Positions 17,835 through 26,328 of a DNA stretch of 64,000 nucleotides are shown piece after piece. Under the pieces are notes generated by a model that did no database searches, was not told where the DNA came from, and saw only the letters and a list, made by a program, of their open reading frames with translations. The stretch is from contig NZ_CP071795.1 of the NCBI RefSeq assembly GCF_017498485.1, positions 2,976,001 through 3,040,000 on the forward strand, written 5' to 3'. The translations under genes and the position numbers were made by a program. The DNA is from Polaribacter batillariae. GTDB taxonomy: Bacteria > Bacteroidota > Bacteroidia > Flavobacteriales > Flavobacteriaceae. Each line of letters begins with the position of its first letter. Within the stretch, counting starts at the first letter, position 1.

Positions 17835-20147
17835 TTACACGATATTACTAAATGTTTTTTCTCTTAAAATTTTGGCAGCTGTAACCATTTCTGTTAAAGC
17901 TTTTTTTGTTTCATCCCAACCTCTTGTTTTTAAGCCACAATCTGGGTTTACCCAAAGTAATTCTTCTGGAATCACTTTTTTCGCTTTGTTTAGCAGTAAA
18001 ACCATTTCATCTTTATGAGGTACTCTTGGCGAATGAATGTCGTAAACACCAGGACCTATTTCATTAGGGTAATTAAAATCTGCAAAAGCATCTAATAACT
18101 CCATTTGAGAGCGAGAACATTCGATGGTAATTACATCTGCATCCATATCTGCAATGTTTTGTATAATATCATTAAATTCAGAATAACACATATGGGTATG
18201 AATTTGTCTTTCATCATTAATTCCTGAAGATGCAATTTTAAAAGCATTTATAGCCCATTTTAGGTAGTTTTGCCAATTATTTTTTCTTAGTGGCAGCCCT
18301 TCTCTTATTGCAGGTTCGTCTATTTGAATTATTTGAATGCCTGCATTTTCTAAATCTTTAACTTCATCTCTTATTGCCAGTGCAATTTGGTTGCAGGTAA
18401 CTGCGCGATCTTGGTCGTTTCTTACAAAACTCCATTGCAAGATAGTTACTGGACCTGTAAGCATTCCTTTTACCAACTTAGAAGTTAAACTTTGTGCGTA
18501 ACGTGTCCATTTTACGGTCATGGGTTTTGGTCTAGAAACATCTCCAAAAATAATAGGTGGTTTTACACATCTACTGCCATAGCTTTGTACCCAGCCAAAT
18601 TTTGTAAAAACAAATCCGTTTAATTTTTCACCAAAATATTCTACCATGTCATTACGTTCAAACTCTCCGTGAACCAAAACATCAATACCAATTTCTTCTT
18701 GCCAATTTATTGCTTTTTCGGTTTCTTTCTTTAGCAATTCTTCATATTCTTTTTGGTTAATTTCTCCTTTTTTAAATTTATTTCTCCAAGAACGCACTTC
18801 TTTTGTTTGCGGAAAAGACCCAATGGTTGTTGTAGGGTAAAGTGGAAGGTTAAGTGCTTTATTTTGCAATATTTTTCGAGATGGAAAAGGGTTAAGTCTC
18901 TTAGTATGTTTGTTAGAAATACTAGCCACTCTATCTTTAACTGTTGGGTCGTTTATTAAAGGCGATGTTTTTTTACTTTCTATATCCTTGCGGTTTTTTA
19001 GAATGGTATTTTTGTTTTTCTCACTGTTATCATCTAAAAATAATTGTTTTAGAGTAACCACTTCGGTTATTTTTTGTTTCGCAAAGGCAAGCCAATTTTT
19101 TATTTCTGAAGTCAATACTTCTTCGTTATTTTCGCTATCTAAATCACAAGGAACATGTAATAAAGAACAGCTTGTGCTTATAAAAACTCTTTCTTGCCCT
19201 AATACATTTACTGCTTTTTTTATCGTAGCTAACGATTCTCGATAATCGTTTTTCCAAACATTTCTACCATCAACAATACCTAAAGAAATAGATACTTTTT
19301 TTGGAGTATTATCTAACACTTCTTTTAGTTGATTGGGGTTTCTTACCAAATCTATATGTAAAGTTTCAACAGGAAGGTTTACTGCAAGGTTTAAATTGTC
19401 TTGCAAGCCTTCGAAATAGGTGGCTACAATAATTTTAAGTTTTGGAAATTTTTCTTGTATTTGTTTATAAACCTGTTTTACGGTGTGTTGCTCTTTTTCT
19501 GTTAAGTCTAAAGCTAAAAAGGGTTCGTCAAATTGAATCCATTCGGCTCCAGATTCTTCCAACTCAGTTAAAATTTTAAAGTAAATAGGTAATAAGTTTG
19601 TTATTAAATCGATTCTATTGAAACCTTGTTCTTTTTCTTTACCTAATAGTAAGTAAGAAACAGGTGCAATTAAAACAGGTTTTGTATTAATTCCTTGTTT
19701 TTTTGCTTCTTTGTATTCGTCTATAACTTTTGTTGAAAAAAGACTAAACTGTTGGTCTTTTTTAAATTCAGGAACAATATAGTGGTAGTTGGTGTCAAAC
19801 CATTTTGTCATTTCCATTGCAGGTACATCTATATTGTTTTTTTGATGTCCTCGTGCCATTGCGAAATATAAATCTAATTTCGATTTAAAATGTAGTTTTT
19901 TATACCTTTCAGGTACAGCATTAACAGTAAGAGACATGTCTAAAACTTGGTCGTAAAAAGAAAAATCGTTGCTGGAAATTAGATCTATTCCTGCCTCTTG
20001 TTGTAGGTTCCAATTGTAGTTTTTAATACTTTTACCTACTTTTTCTAACTCCTCTTCAGAAATTTTGCCTGCCCAATATTGTTCGCAAGCTTTCTTTAAC
20101 TCTCTTTTGCTACCAATTCGCGGATAGCCTAAAATGTGTGTTTTCAT
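17835..20147 (-). CDS. metE: Cobalamin-independent methionine synthase
   Basis: 770 residues, full MetE length with the duplicated barrel. The N-terminal half starts THILGYPRIGSKRELKKA. The catalytic half starts PTTTIGSFPQT, contains LVHGEFERNDMVEYFGE and carries the zinc ligands in HTHMCYSEF, TIECSRS and NPDCGLKTRG. It transfers the methyl group of 5-methyltetrahydrofolate (polyglutamate) to homocysteine without B12. The ~200-bp leader holds a cobalamin riboswitch, so expression should fall when B12 is available, implying a B12-dependent MetH elsewhere in the genome (inference). Confidence 0.97.
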   Translation of the reverse strand: MKTHILGYPRIGSKRELKKACEQYWAGKISEEELEKVGKSIKNYNWNLQQEAGIDLISSNDFSFYDQVLDMSLTVNAVPERYKKLHFKSKLDLYFAMARGHQKNNIDVPAMEMTKWFDTNYHYIVPEFKKDQQFSLFSTKVIDEYKEAKKQGINTKPVLIAPVSYLLLGKEKEQGFNRIDLITNLLPIYFKILTELEESGAEWIQFDEPFLALDLTEKEQHTVKQVYKQIQEKFPKLKIIVATYFEGLQDNLNLAVNLPVETLHIDLVRNPNQLKEVLDNTPKKVSISLGIVDGRNVWKNDYRESLATIKKAVNVLGQERVFISTSCSLLHVPCDLDSENNEEVLTSEIKNWLAFAKQKITEVVTLKQLFLDDNSEKNKNTILKNRKDIESKKTSPLINDPTVKDRVASISNKHTKRLNPFPSRKILQNKALNLPLYPTTTIGSFPQTKEVRSWRNKFKKGEINQKEYEELLKKETEKAINWQEEIGIDVLVHGEFERNDMVEYFGEKLNGFVFTKFGWVQSYGSRCVKPPIIFGDVSRPKPMTVKWTRYAQSLTSKLVKGMLTGPVTILQWSFVRNDQDRAVTCNQIALAIRDEVKDLENAGIQIIQIDEPAIREGLPLRKNNWQNYLKWAINAFKIASSGINDERQIHTHMCYSEFNDIIQNIADMDADVITIECSRSQMELLDAFADFNYPNEIGPGVYDIHSPRVPHKDEMVLLLNKAKKVIPEELLWVNPDCGLKTRGWDETKKALTEMVTAAKILREKTFSNIV

Positions 20148-20348
20148 TTTTTACTTTTAAATAATGAATTAATAATTACTTAAAAGTTCTATTAAAAACT
20201 TCTTTTGCTTGTCGAGAAATAAAAATAATAAGTCGAAAAATAATGGCGCACAAACACACATAGATAGCTAAAAAAAATAGCATCTAAATGTTAAAAGGCA
20301 TCAGAATAGACAAATCACTTCAAATCGCGAAAGCAAAGTCATATCGAT

Positions 20349-20508
20349 AATGGCAGGTCTCCTGACTTGTAACAATTTTTATCGTCCTTCCCATTTCGTT
20401 AAAAACAGTGGACCACAAGGATAAAAATCTTTAAATGTTACTTACAGTTGCGCGACAGCTCTGGATTTGCACCAGATTCCCTATTAATCTACAGCTAAGT
20501 AAAACCAT
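20349..20508 (-). ncRNA. Cobalamin riboswitch controlling metE
   Basis: Read on the minus strand, the segment contains the ordered core elements of the AdoCbl/cobalamin aptamer: GGGAATCTGGTGCAAATCC, then AGCTGTCGCGCAACTGTAA, and at the 3' side the B12-box-like AGTCAGGAGACCTGCC. The distance to the metE start is about 200 nt. No clear terminator hairpin was seen between aptamer and ATG, so translational or long-range control is possible. Confidence 0.93.
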
Positions 20509-20548
20509 ATCGTACGATGAAATTAAATAAAAGAACTTCTTTCTAAGG

Positions 20549-20556
20549 CAAAGGTA
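20549..20556 (-). promoter_or_regulatory. -7 promoter element for the riboswitch-metE transcript
   Basis: TACCTTTG on the minus strand fits TAnnTTTG and lies about 40 bp upstream of the aptamer, the expected place. No good -33 box was seen. Confidence 0.5.
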
Positions 20557-20704
20557 TTATAAAATTTGCTTCGATTTTAATTTAAAGAGTCTTTTAAAAG
20601 TAAGGGTTCGTTTTTAACCTTTAAATCTGTGAAAAATAAACAATGTTGGTTGTTGGATATACCAAAATAAGTGACTGCGAAGATAGATTTTTTATGTCTA
20701 GAAA

Positions 20705-20940
20705 TTATTCTGAAATTTCTCCACGATGTGGTTTTAAAGCATCTCTGTAAATTTTCATATTGCTTTCATTAACAATAATAAATGCTGAAGAAAACATGGG
20801 ATTTTTTTCAATAATATTAATTTCTGAGAAAGGAAGTTTTCTGCTTCCGCAAATTCTTTTAAATGAATGGTATGATGTTTTGCGGTTTCTTTGGCATCTT
20901 CTCCTCTAAAATCCCACAGTAATTTTATTTTTCTTTCCAT
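20705..20940 (-). pseudogene. Small conserved protein with one frameshift
   Basis: The frame starts at ATG 20940 (MERKIKLLWDFRGEDAKETA, then KHHTIHLKEFAEAEN). After about residue 35 the other frame continues sensibly (LPFSEINIIEKNPMFSSAF..., ending LKPHRGEISE) to a TAA at 20705. A single base change near 20838 would restore a ~77-residue cytoplasmic protein. The ending RDALKPHRGE resembles small Bacteroidetes proteins of unknown function. It is either a fresh pseudogene or an indel error; the neighbouring gene is broken the same way. Confidence 0.65.
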
Positions 20941-20945
20941 AATTT

Positions 20946-21547
20946 TTAATGATTGATAAAAATAAACAAATCTCCACTATTAAAAGTAATGTTTATATTG
21001 TTTTCAATTGCTTTATTTCGAGTTCCAATTCTTTTACGAAAATCTAAATCTTCATTATTTAAAGGGTATTGAAGTCCTTTTGTAGTGATATTTGTAGCTG
21101 TTGGAAAAGGAAATAATGAAACTGTTTTGTGCAAACAATTACTAATAAAGGTATTGGGTTCAGCTAAAAAATAATAGCCATGATTATCAAAAAAAGTAAG
21201 TTTTAATTTCTCTTTCCATTGAAGCGCTGTGTGTAAATTTCCTAAAAAATGGTCTTGTTCTTTGCCACTTGCGCCAAAAACATCAATCTTATAAAAACCC
21301 TTGTCAGAAAGAATTTGTAGCATTTTATCAAAATCTGTAAAATCTTGATTCGAGGTTTGTATTGCCTCAATATCTTCTGGAATTTCTTCTAAAGAATCAA
21401 AATCGCCACTAATAAAATTAGGTGTAATATTTTTACTTTTAAATATTGATAAGCGCCATCGGTTACACAAATTGTATCGTAATTAGATAAATTGGGCAGT
21501 TCTTTTGGCTTTTCTCCATTTAATAATAAAAAAACTTTATTTTTCAT
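20946..21547 (-). pseudogene. Thiamine pyrophosphokinase, broken by one frameshift
   Basis: The first ~38 residues run from ATG 21547 (MKNKVFLLLNGEKPKELP ... TICVTDGAYQYLK). The rest is in another frame (KNITPNFISGDFDSLEEI ... ending NSGDLFIFINH, stop at 20946). Joined, the pieces give the standard TPK core: TDGA, then FISGDFDSL, TDFDK and GASGKEQDHFLGNL. TPK converts thiamine to thiamine diphosphate with ATP. The shift lies in the A-rich stretch near 21440-21455. It starts just upstream of the other frameshifted small gene (5-bp gap). TPK is normally needed for thiamine use, so an assembly indel must be considered. Confidence 0.8.
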
Positions 21548-21675
21548 AAATGCAAAAATACCCATTTCGTAATTAATAATGCACTCTTATTTTCTTTTAC
21601 AGTAATTTCAACTAATAATGGTGTTGCAAAGAAAATGTACTTAAAAAGTTGGCATAAATTTCATAGAAATAGTTT

Positions 21676-21683
21676 TATCTTTG
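21676..21683 (+). promoter_or_regulatory. -7 promoter element of mvaD
   Basis: TATCTTTG matches TAnnTTTG. Transcription would begin near 21690, upstream of the TTG at 21700 but downstream of the out-of-frame ATG at 21684, which supports the TTG start of mvaD. A TTG at 21649 might be the -33 box, though the 24-bp spacer is slightly long. Confidence 0.5.
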
Positions 21684-21699
21684 ATGCAAATTTTAGACT

Positions 21700-22800
21700 T
21701 TGAATACAGCGCAATTTATTCCAGAAATAATTTCAGAAAAAATAGAAAAAGCAACTTTTACATGGCAAACACCAAGTAATATTGCTTTGGTAAAATATTG
21801 GGGAAAAAGCAATCCGCAAATTCCTAAAAATGCGTCTATTAGTTTTACGTTAAACAATTGTCATACAATTACAACCATCGAATTTGAGCGCAAGCGAAAT
21901 TCTGAACTTGTTTTAGAATCTGATAAATTGGTAGATTTTAATTTGTTTTTTGAAGGCAAAGAAAAGGAAGAATTTAAACCTAAAATTGCTAAATTTTTTA
22001 AAAGAGTAGCACAATATTGTCCGTATATATTTGATTACGAGATAACCATTAATTCAGAAAATTCTTTTCCACATTCTAGTGGAATTGCATCTTCTGCCAG
22101 TGGTTTAAGTGCTATTGCCATGTGTTTAATGAGTTTAGAAAAAGAGTTAAATCCTAATTTAAAATCAGAATTTATCAATAAAAAAGCTTCTTTTTTAGCG
22201 CGTTTAGGTTCTGGAAGCGCAAGTAGAAGTGTAGAAGGTCCTTTGGTTGTTTGGGGAGAACATCCAGAAATTAAGGGGAGTTCAGATTTCTTTGGTATAA
22301 AATTTCCACACAAAGTGCATTCAATTTTCGAAAACTATCAAGATGCAATTTTGTTGGTAGATAAAGGAGAAAAGCAGGTTTCGAGTACAGTTGGGCATAA
22401 TTTAATGACAAATCATCCGTATGCAGAAAACAGGTTTGTGCAAGCAAATGAAAATTTAGGAAAACTATCAGAAATACTACAAAATGGAAATATAAAAGCC
22501 TTTGTAAATTTGGTAGAAAGTGAGGCATTAACGTTACATGCAATGATGATGACCAGCAACCCATATTTTATTTTAATGAAACCCAATACGCTAAAAATTA
22601 TCAACAAAATTTGGAAGTATCGCGAAGAAAATAATAGCAATGTTTGTTTTACTTTAGATGCTGGTGCTAATGTGCATGTTTTGTATCCATTTGCAGAAAA
22701 AGAAGCGGTTAATTGTTTTATTGAGAATGAGTTGGCTAATTATTGTCAAAAAAAACAGTATATTTATGACGTTGTTGGTTTTGGAGCAAAACAACTTTAA
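21700..22800 (+). CDS. mvaD: Diphosphomevalonate decarboxylase
   Basis: 366 residues from a TTG start; no ATG occurs in frame before the conserved region. The motifs NIALVKYWGKSNP (~27-39), FPHSSGIASSASGLSAIAM (GHMP ATP loop) and GSGSASRSVEGPLVVW are those of mevalonate diphosphate decarboxylase, with the C-terminal FTLDAGANVHVLYP. It makes isopentenyl diphosphate from diphosphomevalonate with ATP. It heads the cluster with a MORN protein, mevalonate kinase and a UbiA-type prenyltransferase. Phosphomevalonate kinase and the HMG-CoA enzymes are not in the window. Confidence 0.93.
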   Translation: MNTAQFIPEIISEKIEKATFTWQTPSNIALVKYWGKSNPQIPKNASISFTLNNCHTITTIEFERKRNSELVLESDKLVDFNLFFEGKEKEEFKPKIAKFFKRVAQYCPYIFDYEITINSENSFPHSSGIASSASGLSAIAMCLMSLEKELNPNLKSEFINKKASFLARLGSGSASRSVEGPLVVWGEHPEIKGSSDFFGIKFPHKVHSIFENYQDAILLVDKGEKQVSSTVGHNLMTNHPYAENRFVQANENLGKLSEILQNGNIKAFVNLVESEALTLHAMMMTSNPYFILMKPNTLKIINKIWKYREENNSNVCFTLDAGANVHVLYPFAEKEAVNCFIENELANYCQKKQYIYDVVGFGAKQL

Positions 22801-22821
22801 TCAATTTTACAAAATCGGTTT

Positions 22822-23226
22822 ATGAGAATTATACCCCTCTTATTTTTTATTTTACTTGTTTTTTTTACGACCGATTTCTCCGCACAAGAAAAAATTTGGT
22901 TCGATGCAAACTGGAATGTAACCACCAAAGAAAAAGCGGTTTATTACAGGCCTATTTCTAGAGATAAGAGTAAGAAACAATGGGTAATAGATTATTATAT
23001 TTCTGGAAAAAAAGTAAAAGAAGTTTACTACGTAAGTGGTAAGCCAAATGGAAAGTATTCTGAATTTTATAACTCTGGAGAATTAAAAACAACTGGAAAA
23101 TTCGAAGAAGGTTTAAAAGACGGAATTTGGAAAACGTATTATAAAAACGGAAAAATTAAAGAAAAAGGACGATATAAAAAAGGCGAAAAAGTAGGGGTTT
23201 GGAAAATTTATTACAAAAACAACTAA
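22822..23226 (+). CDS. Exported MORN-repeat protein
   Basis: 134 residues with a Sec signal peptide (MRIIPLLFFILLVFFTTDFS, cleaved near AQ). Then at least three MORN/YwqK-type repeats appear (GKPNGKYSEFYNSGELKTTG, GLKDGIWKTYYKNGKIKEKG, GEKVGVWKIYYKNN). Such repeats form an extended beta structure and may bind membranes or proteins. It lies 21 bp after mvaD and 58 bp before the mevalonate kinase gene. A role in isoprenoid synthesis is not indicated by the sequence; co-location may be chance. Confidence 0.82.
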   Translation: MRIIPLLFFILLVFFTTDFSAQEKIWFDANWNVTTKEKAVYYRPISRDKSKKQWVIDYYISGKKVKEVYYVSGKPNGKYSEFYNSGELKTTGKFEEGLKDGIWKTYYKNGKIKEKGRYKKGEKVGVWKIYYKNN

Positions 23227-23253
23227 CTAATTTACTGTTAAGATTTTAATTTG

Positions 23254-23261
23254 TACTTTTG
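23254..23261 (+). promoter_or_regulatory. -7 promoter element of the mevalonate kinase gene
   Basis: TACTTTTG fits TAnnTTTG and lies 23 bp before the ATG at 23285, suggesting the kinase and prenyltransferase have their own promoter in addition to any readthrough from mvaD. Confidence 0.5.
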
Positions 23262-23284
23262 CTACATCTAGTTTAAAAGAAAAA

Positions 23285-24211
23285 ATGAAAGGACCATTAT
23301 TTTATGCTAAAATTCTTCTGTTTGGAGAATATGGAATTATAAAAGATTCTAAAGGTTTAGCAATTCCGTTTAACGCCTACAGAGGTGCATTAAAATCTTC
23401 TAAAAATCTTACAGGAAAAGCAAAAACTTCTAACGAGAATTTAGAACGCTTTTATAAATACTTGGCTGCATTAAAGACAGATATTGTTTCTTTTAATTTA
23501 CAGGAATTTAAAACAGATATCGATAACGGAATGTATTTCGATTCTTCCATTCCACAAGGTTATGGGGTAGGAAGTTCTGGTGCATTAGTTGCATCTATTT
23601 ACGATAAATACGCAACAGATAAAATTACGGTTTTAGAAAACCTAACAAGAGACAAACTATTAAAATTAAAACAAATTTTTTCTTTAATGGAATCTTTTTT
23701 TCATGGAAAAAGTTCTGGTTTAGACCCTTTAAATAGTTACTTAAGCTTACCTATTTTAATCAATTCTAAAGAACATATAGAACCAGCAGGAATTCCATCT
23801 CAAAAAGAAGGAAAAGGAGCCGTTTTCTTATTAGATTCAGAACAAATTGGCGAAACAGAACCAATGGTAAACATCTTTATGAATAAGATGAAAAACGAAG
23901 GCTTTAGAAAAATGATTAGCGAAGATTTTGCCACAACTACAGATGCTTGTATTGAAGATTTTTTACACGGAAACGTAAAATCTTTGTTTGGTAATGTAAA
24001 ATCATTATCTAAATTGGTACTTAAAAACTTTAAACCGATGATACCTACTGCTTTTCATAAAGTTTGGGAAAACGGAATCGCAACAAACGATTACTATTTA
24101 AAACTTTGTGGTTCTGGTGGTGGAGGTTATATTTTAGGTTTTACTGAAGATTTCGAAAAAGCTCAAAAAAGTTTAAAAAATTACAAGTTAGAACTAGTTT
24201 ATAGATTCTAA
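23285..24211 (+). CDS. Mevalonate kinase (GHMP kinase)
   Basis: 308 residues. It opens KILLFGEYGII (the KxLLxGEY GHMP start). Residues ~95-107 carry PQGYGVGSSGALVASIY, the ATP loop. SFFHGKSSGLDPLNSYL is the mevalonate-kinase-type catalytic segment, and KLCGSGGGGYILGF forms GHMP motif 3. It phosphorylates mevalonate at C5. It lies between the MORN gene and the UbiA-type gene (7-bp gap to the latter). Phosphomevalonate kinase cannot be wholly excluded from sequence alone, but SSGLDP and the context favour mevalonate kinase. Confidence 0.87.
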   Translation: MKGPLFYAKILLFGEYGIIKDSKGLAIPFNAYRGALKSSKNLTGKAKTSNENLERFYKYLAALKTDIVSFNLQEFKTDIDNGMYFDSSIPQGYGVGSSGALVASIYDKYATDKITVLENLTRDKLLKLKQIFSLMESFFHGKSSGLDPLNSYLSLPILINSKEHIEPAGIPSQKEGKGAVFLLDSEQIGETEPMVNIFMNKMKNEGFRKMISEDFATTTDACIEDFLHGNVKSLFGNVKSLSKLVLKNFKPMIPTAFHKVWENGIATNDYYLKLCGSGGGGYILGFTEDFEKAQKSLKNYKLELVYRF

Positions 24212-24218
24212 AAGCTTT

Positions 24219-25136
24219 ATGAGCACCCCAAAAGCAAAACAAATTACGCTTAAATTCTTTAGTTTATTTTCGGCAGTAAGAGGGTATAATATTTTAGTTT
24301 TAGTTTTAGCACAATATTTAGCGGCTATTTTTATTTTTTCGCCAACAAAATCTCTAAGAGAGGTTGTTTTCGATTTGCATTTATTATACCTAGTTTTAGC
24401 TTGTGTTTTTGTAATTGCTGGTGGCTATATTATTAATAATTTTTACGACGCAAAGGTCGATAAAATTAACAGACCTTTAAAAACAGGTTTAGACAATTAT
24501 GTAAAACAATCTACAAAACTAAGGCTATATTTCTTGCTAAATTTTATGGGTTTTGGTTTTGGAACCTTAATTTCTTGGAGAGCAGCATTATTTTTTGCAG
24601 TGTATATTTTTGCGATATGGCTGTATTCTCATAAGTTAAAAAAACATCCGTTTATTGGTGTAATTTCTGCAACTGTACTTACTGTTTTGCCTTTTTTTGC
24701 CGTATTTGTTTATTTTGGAAACTTTTCGAAAATAATTTTTGTGCACGCAAGCTTTTTATTTTTAGTGATTATGGTGCGCGAATTAATTAAAGATTTAGAA
24801 AATTTAAAAGGAGCATTGGTCAATAATTACGCCACATTTCCTGTAGTTTATGGAGAGAAAAAGACCAAACAACTTTCTATTTTATTGTTAATTTTAACGG
24901 TATTTCCAATTGCTATTTTATTAAAGTACGCTTCCCTAAGTTATATGCAGTATTACTTTTACTTTACTTTAATTATTCTGCTTTTTGTGGGTGTATATCT
25001 TTGGAAATCAGTTTCAAAAAATCAATATAGAATTCTTCATAATACTTTAAAATTACTTTTATTTATTGGTGTTTTGTGCCTAATTTTTATTGATACTTCA
25101 TTGCTTTTAGAAAAAGTAATCAACCGATTGAATTAG
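24219..25136 (+). CDS. UbiA-family prenyltransferase (geranylgeranylglycerol-phosphate geranylgeranyltransferase type)
   Basis: 305 residues with about nine hydrophobic helices. The first Asp-rich motif is NNFYDAKVDKINRP (~residues 85-98) and the second, VRELIKDLENLKG, is at ~185-197, the two motifs that bind prenyl diphosphate through Mg. It is an inner-membrane enzyme that moves a prenyl chain onto an acceptor. In Bacteroidetes the family is annotated as geranylgeranylglycerol-phosphate transferase or related; the true acceptor is unproven. Directly follows mevalonate kinase. Confidence 0.78.
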   Translation: MSTPKAKQITLKFFSLFSAVRGYNILVLVLAQYLAAIFIFSPTKSLREVVFDLHLLYLVLACVFVIAGGYIINNFYDAKVDKINRPLKTGLDNYVKQSTKLRLYFLLNFMGFGFGTLISWRAALFFAVYIFAIWLYSHKLKKHPFIGVISATVLTVLPFFAVFVYFGNFSKIIFVHASFLFLVIMVRELIKDLENLKGALVNNYATFPVVYGEKKTKQLSILLLILTVFPIAILLKYASLSYMQYYFYFTLIILLFVGVYLWKSVSKNQYRILHNTLKLLLFIGVLCLIFIDTSLLLEKVINRLN

Positions 25137-25262
25137 CGATTATTCTCTAAGTTTTACTTCAATACAATTTACAAATTTAATTATAAGACTTCATTAAAAA
25201 AAAGATTGATGTTTAAATGGGTTGCAAAGCAATTTTAAAAAATGAAGTCTCACTAAAATAAC

Positions 25263-25270
25263 TACCTTTG
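25263..25270 (+). promoter_or_regulatory. -7 promoter element of rluB
   Basis: TACCTTTG fits TAnnTTTG and ends 14 bp before the ATG at 25285. No suitably spaced -33 box was found. Confidence 0.5.
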
Positions 25271-25284
25271 CAAAAATTTTTATA

Positions 25285-26154
25285 ATGAAATCAAATAAAA
25301 ACTCGTCGAGAGGACGACAAGAAGGTAAAAAAAATACACCTCTAAGTCGCAAAAGAAAAAAAAAGACCATAGATGCTAAAGAATCGAAAACTCCGAAAAA
25401 AGAGTTTAAAAAAATCAAGGAAGTCTCAAAATCCAATGAGTCTTCAGGAATTCGTTTAAACAAATACATTGCCAATTCCGGAATTTGCTCACGTCGTGAA
25501 GCAGATACGTACATAGAGCATGGAAGTGTTGAGGTAAATGGAAAGTTGGTCACAGAAATGGGGTACAAAGTACAACCAAATGATGTTGTAAAATTCGATG
25601 GAACCTCCATTACTCCAGAGCAAAAAAGATATGTGCTTTTAAACAAACCTAAGAATTACATAACCACAATGGATGACGATCGTGGAAGAAAAACGGTTAT
25701 GGAATTAGTTGCAAACGCATCTAAAGAAAGAATTTATCCTGTTGGGCGTTTAGATAGAAATACAACAGGTTTATTGTTGTTTACAAACGATGGAGAATTG
25801 GCAAAAAAGCTAACCCATCCAAAACACAATGTTCGTAAATTATACCATGCATCTTTAGATAGAAAATTAGATTTAAAAGATTTAGAAAAACTTAGAGGAG
25901 ACGTAATTATCGAAGGAAGAAAAGTATTTATCGATGCAATTTCTTATGTAGATGGAGAGCCGAAAAGCGAAGTTGGAATCGAAATTCACTCTGGTAGAAA
26001 CAGAATTGTTCGTAAAATTTTCGAACATGTTGGTTACAAAGTAAAGAAATTAGATCGGGTAATTTTTGCGGAATTAACAAAGAAAAACTTACCAAGAGGA
26101 AGATGGAGAGAGTTAACGAACCAAGAAGTTAGCAATTTACAAATGTTGAAGTAA
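25285..26154 (+). CDS. 23S rRNA pseudouridine synthase, RluB/RsuA family
   Basis: 289 residues: a basic, lysine-rich N-terminal extension of ~50 residues, an S4 RNA-binding domain (RLNKYIANSGICSRREADTY, ~56-75), and the RsuA-type catalytic domain with GRLDRNTTGLLLFTNDGEL, where the Asp of RLD is the catalytic residue. RluB modifies U2605-equivalent in 23S rRNA; RluE/RluF or RsuA substrate choice cannot be settled from sequence. It is followed by a repeat-like spacer and a bidirectional terminator shared with hutG. Confidence 0.88.
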   Translation: MKSNKNSSRGRQEGKKNTPLSRKRKKKTIDAKESKTPKKEFKKIKEVSKSNESSGIRLNKYIANSGICSRREADTYIEHGSVEVNGKLVTEMGYKVQPNDVVKFDGTSITPEQKRYVLLNKPKNYITTMDDDRGRKTVMELVANASKERIYPVGRLDRNTTGLLLFTNDGELAKKLTHPKHNVRKLYHASLDRKLDLKDLEKLRGDVIIEGRKVFIDAISYVDGEPKSEVGIEIHSGRNRIVRKIFEHVGYKVKKLDRVIFAELTKKNLPRGRWRELTNQEVSNLQMLK

Positions 26155-26167
26155 TTATATTATAATT

Positions 26168-26277
26168 GACTTTTCGAACTTAGTCGAGAACTATATTGCG
26201 GTTAGTTCGAAATTGAAACATATGTCTGTTCGAGCCTTTCGTCTTTGCTCAAGACAGGCTAAAGCCGAGAACTTAAA
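26168..26277. repeat. Degenerate TCGAAC/GTCGAGAAC intergenic repeat
   Basis: The spacer after rluB contains repeated short pieces CGAACTTAGTCGAGAAC, TAGTTCGAAA, TGTTCGAGCC and GCCGAGAACTT, which look like a decayed interspersed flavobacterial repeat with partial inverted symmetry. No gene is present. Confidence 0.4.
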
Positions 26278-26292
26278 ATATTACAAATTGAT

Positions 26293-26328
26293 AAACCTTT
26301 TAGAAATGATATTCTAAAAGGTTTTTTT
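26293..26328. terminator. Bidirectional terminator between rluB and hutG
   Basis: A 13-bp stem (26293-26305 with 26312-26324, arms AAACCTTTTAGAA) is followed by seven T on the plus side. The hutG stop codon (26327-26329) touches the T-run, so the hairpin can serve both converging genes, most strongly rluB. Confidence 0.85.
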
